A DNA stretch of 64,000 bases from Marinobacterium profundum (lineage in GTDB: Bacteria > Pseudomonadota > Gammaproteobacteria > Pseudomonadales > Balneatricaceae). Of the stretch, positions 61,079 through 64,000 are shown piece after piece. Position 1 is the first letter of the stretch; each line of letters begins with the position of its first letter. Both the position numbers and the translations under genes were made by a program. The notes beneath the pieces were generated by a model. It saw only the letters and a list, made by a program, of their open reading frames with translations, searched no databases and was not told the origin of the DNA. Where the stretch lies: contig NZ_BCNS01000072.1 of NCBI RefSeq assembly GCF_001528745.1, positions 1 to 64,000 of the forward strand, written 5' to 3'.

Positions 61079-63964
61079 ATGCTGCCAGGCTCCAAGCTCA
61101 CGCGACGTTTCTTCACCGTGATTGCCCTGATCATTGCGGCAATCTTTCTGGCCTTCTATGCCTACTCGGTGCCGCTGATTCAGAAAAAGGTGTTCGAGAT
61201 CGAGCGCAACAACAGCCTCACGACTCTGAACAACATTTTTGAGCTGGCCAGTCAGATGCACGTTAGCGTGGAAGACCACCGTAACCGCACCCTGGATTCA
61301 CACCAGCAACGCCTCGAGGCCGTGGTCGCCCTCACCGCCATGCACATCGACGAAAGCCTGGCGCAGGCAAGAAAGCTGAATATTTCGCCCGACCAGGCCC
61401 GCGCCCACCTGTTCGAGCGCCTGCGCAGTTTCAGCTATGGTCGCGGCGATTACATCTGGATCGCCGACTATGACTCGGTACTGCTGTCCCACCCCGAAGA
61501 TGCCCTGCACAACAAAAGCGCACTCAATCTGCACGACAGCGACGGCAACCTCGTCATTCCAAAAATCGTGGCCCTGGCGATGCAGGAGGGCGAAGGCTTT
61601 TACCGTTACAAGTGGCACCGCCTGGGGGAAAACCGCAGTATCGACAAGTACTCCTACGTGAAGAACTTTCCCGACTGGGGCTTTGTAGTCGGCGCCGGTG
61701 TCTATCTGGACGATATAGACGCAGAAGTGCAGCAACAGACCGCCCAGGCGCTGCAGAAGCTGCGCTCGGGCCTGCTCGAACTGCGCATCGCCCAGACCGG
61801 CTATATGTATATCTTCGATGGTGAGGGCAACATGCTGGTGCACCCCAATGCGAATCTGGATGGCACCAATTTTCTGGATCTGCAGGACCCGGTCACTCTG
61901 CGCCCCATCGCCACCGAACTGATGGAAGTGGCAGAAAGCGGCGAGGAGCTGTACTACAAGTGGGACAAGCCTTCGGACCCTGGCCACTACGTCTACGACA
62001 AGCTCGCGCTGGTGCGCTATCTGCCGGGCTTCGACTGGTACATCGGCTCCTCGGTCTACGTCGACGAACTGCGCAGCAGCTCAGAAGTCCTCACCGACCG
62101 CATCCTCACCATGGCCCTGGTCGCCATGTTGGCGGCGATACTGCTGGCGTTTATTTTCGTCAATTGGGTTACCCGGCCGATAAGGCGCCTTTCCGAAACC
62201 GCCCAGCGCGTCAGCGACGGCGAACTCAGCGCCAAGAGCGAGATTCGCCGCGACGATGAACTCGGCCTGCTGGCCCACTCCTTCGATCGCATGGTGGATC
62301 AGCTGCGTGGCAATATTCATACCCTGGACGCCAAGGTAAAGGCCCGCACCCGGGACCTGGAAGCCACCAACACCCAACTGCTTGGTGCCGTCGACTCACT
62401 GCGCCAGGCGCAGGAAGAGCTGCGGGCCCACGAAGCGCGCCAGCGCCTGATTCTGGATGCCCTGCCCGCTCAGATCGCCTATATCGATACCAGCATGCGC
62501 TACATCTTCGTCAACCAGGGTTACGCTGATGTATTCAATCGCAGCAAGGATGATATCGTCGGCCGCCACCCAGCGGAGATACTGGGCGAACAGATGTTCG
62601 CCGACATCCGCCAGCAGATTGAGCGGACCCTGGCGGGGGAAGAATCGGTGTATGAGTACCGCATACAGCGTGAAGACCGGGAAATGATCACCAAGCGCAT
62701 TCTGATCCCCTTCCACTCCGCCGACGACGAGGTCAACGGCCTGCTCAACCTGTCACTGGATATCACCGCGGAGAAAGAAGCGGAAAGGCACATTAACGAG
62801 GCTCAGCGCATGAGTGCGGTCGGTCAGCTGGCGGGCGGCCTGGCCCATGATTTTAATAACCTGCTGTCCATCCTGCTCGGCAACCTGGTGGCCATGCGCG
62901 ACAATCCGGCGCTGAACGACGCCCTGCTGCGCTACCTTAATCCCGCCATTCGGGCGACACGGCGCGGCGCGGATATAACCCAGCGTCTGCTGGCATTTTC
63001 ACGGCGCCAACCGCTCAAGCCCTCCCCCGTCCATCTACCGACCTTGATCAGCGAAGTCGCCGAACTGCTGGCCGGCCCCTTGCCCAACAGCATTCGCATC
63101 GACTATCTGTGTGCCCCCGATGCGCCGCAACCCTTTGTCGATGCCGGCCAGCTGGAAGATACCCTGGTCAACCTGGCCCTCAATGCCCGTGATGCCATGC
63201 CCGACGGCGGCACCCTCAGCTTTGAAATAACCCGCCGGCATGTCAGCGAACCCCTGACCTGTGACGAACCGGTGCTGCCTGGGGACTACGTCGAAATTCG
63301 TGTGCGCGACACCGGCCACGGTTTTTCATCCCAGGCTGCAAGCCTGGCCTTCGAGCCGTTCTTCACCACCAAAACCGGCGGCGCAGGATCGGGCCTTGGC
63401 CTCAGCATGGTGTACGGTTTCGTCAAGCAGTCCAAAGGCTACATCCAGATTCAAAGCGCGCTCGATCAGGGCTCTGTTATCTCGCTGCTGCTTCCCGCGT
63501 CCCAGGCAATGCCGCAATTACAGGCGCCAGGCGGCAAAGCTAACCCAGCCGAGAACCCCGACAACACTAAAGGAAAATTGATCCTGCTGGTGGAAGACAA
63601 CCCCGATGTACGCCAGGTCGTTCGCGAACAGCTGATCAGCCTGGAATACAACGTGATCGAGGCCCCGGATGCCGACGAAGCCTGCCAGCTGATCGACTCC
63701 ATGGATAACCTTCATGGGATGCTATGCGACATCATCATGCCGGGCGCATTGAATGGCTTTGAACTGGCCCACAGACTGCATGAAAGGCAACCAGGCTGTC
63801 GCATCCTATTAATGAGCGGCTACAGCTATGAACAGGATCCCGGCGACAGCAGCGATCATTTTTTCACCATGCTGCCCAAGCCCTTTGAGCGGGACGCCCT
63901 GCAGGCCGCGATGCGGCGCGAATCTCTCGCCAAGCAGACGCCATCGACACCCTCAAATAAATAA
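61079..63964 (+). CDS. Hybrid sensor histidine kinase with dCache, HAMP, PAS, HisKA, HATPase and REC domains
   Basis: This inner-membrane kinase has 961 residues. There are transmembrane helices at about 10-32 and 340-362; between them lie two Cache modules (YGRGDYIWIADYDSVLLSHP and TGYMYIFDGEGNMLVHPN). HAMP follows, then PAS (ILDALPAQIAYIDTSMRYIF), HisKA with His590 in GLAHDFNNLL, HATPase (LVNLALNARDAM, DTGHGF, GSGLGLSM) and a C-terminal receiver with Asp884 (CDIIMPG). Cache domains of this kind sense small carboxylates. It is divergent from the liv/acyl-CoA synthetase operon, so it may respond to the same substrate. A partner response regulator may begin at the window edge (GTG at 63987). 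Confidence 0.9.
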   Translation: MLPGSKLTRRFFTVIALIIAAIFLAFYAYSVPLIQKKVFEIERNNSLTTLNNIFELASQMHVSVEDHRNRTLDSHQQRLEAVVALTAMHIDESLAQARKLNISPDQARAHLFERLRSFSYGRGDYIWIADYDSVLLSHPEDALHNKSALNLHDSDGNLVIPKIVALAMQEGEGFYRYKWHRLGENRSIDKYSYVKNFPDWGFVVGAGVYLDDIDAEVQQQTAQALQKLRSGLLELRIAQTGYMYIFDGEGNMLVHPNANLDGTNFLDLQDPVTLRPIATELMEVAESGEELYYKWDKPSDPGHYVYDKLALVRYLPGFDWYIGSSVYVDELRSSSEVLTDRILTMALVAMLAAILLAFIFVNWVTRPIRRLSETAQRVSDGELSAKSEIRRDDELGLLAHSFDRMVDQLRGNIHTLDAKVKARTRDLEATNTQLLGAVDSLRQAQEELRAHEARQRLILDALPAQIAYIDTSMRYIFVNQGYADVFNRSKDDIVGRHPAEILGEQMFADIRQQIERTLAGEESVYEYRIQREDREMITKRILIPFHSADDEVNGLLNLSLDITAEKEAERHINEAQRMSAVGQLAGGLAHDFNNLLSILLGNLVAMRDNPALNDALLRYLNPAIRATRRGADITQRLLAFSRRQPLKPSPVHLPTLISEVAELLAGPLPNSIRIDYLCAPDAPQPFVDAGQLEDTLVNLALNARDAMPDGGTLSFEITRRHVSEPLTCDEPVLPGDYVEIRVRDTGHGFSSQAASLAFEPFFTTKTGGAGSGLGLSMVYGFVKQSKGYIQIQSALDQGSVISLLLPASQAMPQLQAPGGKANPAENPDNTKGKLILLVEDNPDVRQVVREQLISLEYNVIEAPDADEACQLIDSMDNLHGMLCDIIMPGALNGFELAHRLHERQPGCRILLMSGYSYEQDPGDSSDHFFTMLPKPFERDALQAAMRRESLAKQTPSTPSNK

Positions 63965-64000
63965 TAAGAAAGGACACTCAAATACCGTGAAACAGAACCG

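Noticed and set aside
63987..64000. Start of a downstream gene (GTG at 63987)
   Set aside because: Only 14 bases are present. AGGA lies upstream, but the product cannot be judged.

Overview
The window looks like chromosomal DNA of a gammaproteobacterium, probably an aquatic Oceanospirillales or Pseudomonas-like heterotroph. The reasons are the Gly/Glu tRNA array with encoded CCA ends, the TRAP and TAXI solute transporters, the 5-oxoprolinase operon and the branched-chain type ABC uptake operon. Genus is a guess. Assignments were made by eye from protein motifs and gene order; no database search was run.

Positions 1-22,000 are accessory DNA. A hydantoinase-type cluster comes first (NCS1 permease, AraC regulator, HyuA, HyuB), flanked by broken IS5 and IS21 transposases. 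Next comes an integrative-element module: AlpA, an inovirus Gp2-like protein, an XRE regulator, a RecD-like helicase, a replication-helicase-like protein whose P-loop has degenerated, a zinc-ribbon/glycine-zipper protein, RecT/Bet recombinase, YqaJ/lambda-type exonuclease, a CobS-like AAA ATPase, a DUF3150 protein, a CobT-like metallopeptidase-VWA protein and RadC. The bet-exo-cobS-cobT-radC order recalls SXT/R391 and IncA/C elements.

Positions 22,169-46,009 are a 24-kb catabolic region read entirely on the minus strand. The downstream block matches the 2-furoate pathway: HmfA-B-C (molybdenum furoyl-CoA dehydrogenase, with a CoxG-like domain fused to HmfA), HmfD (CoA ligase), HmfE (hydrolase), a BenE-type permease, XdhC and MobA-like cofactor maturation proteins, and an AraC regulator. 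The upstream block carries a UbiD decarboxylase, an aldehyde dehydrogenase, a membrane di-iron hydroxylase, a DctPQM TRAP transporter, an SDR, a TAXI transporter, a LysR regulator and UbiX. Together they suggest a funnel that oxidises a side chain to a carboxylate, decarboxylates it and feeds furoate (or a similar heteroaromatic acid) into 2-oxoglutarate. A 54-bp imperfect repeat lies upstream of both blocks.

Positions 46,300-50,304 hold a broken IS3 transposase, a zinc-finger-like orphan gene, a tRNA-Pro(GGG) 3' fragment cut exactly at the anticodon loop, and a long IntB13/PAGI-2-type integrase that begins 225 bp from the 3' end of a tRNA-Gly. This is the likely right end of a catabolic genomic island; its left end is outside the window.

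Positions 50,304-64,000 look like ordinary chromosome: a membrane-anchored protein of unknown function, a hotdog thioesterase, 5-oxoprolinase pxpABC, an acyl-CoA synthetase with a livGFKHM-type ABC importer, and a large hybrid sensor kinase.
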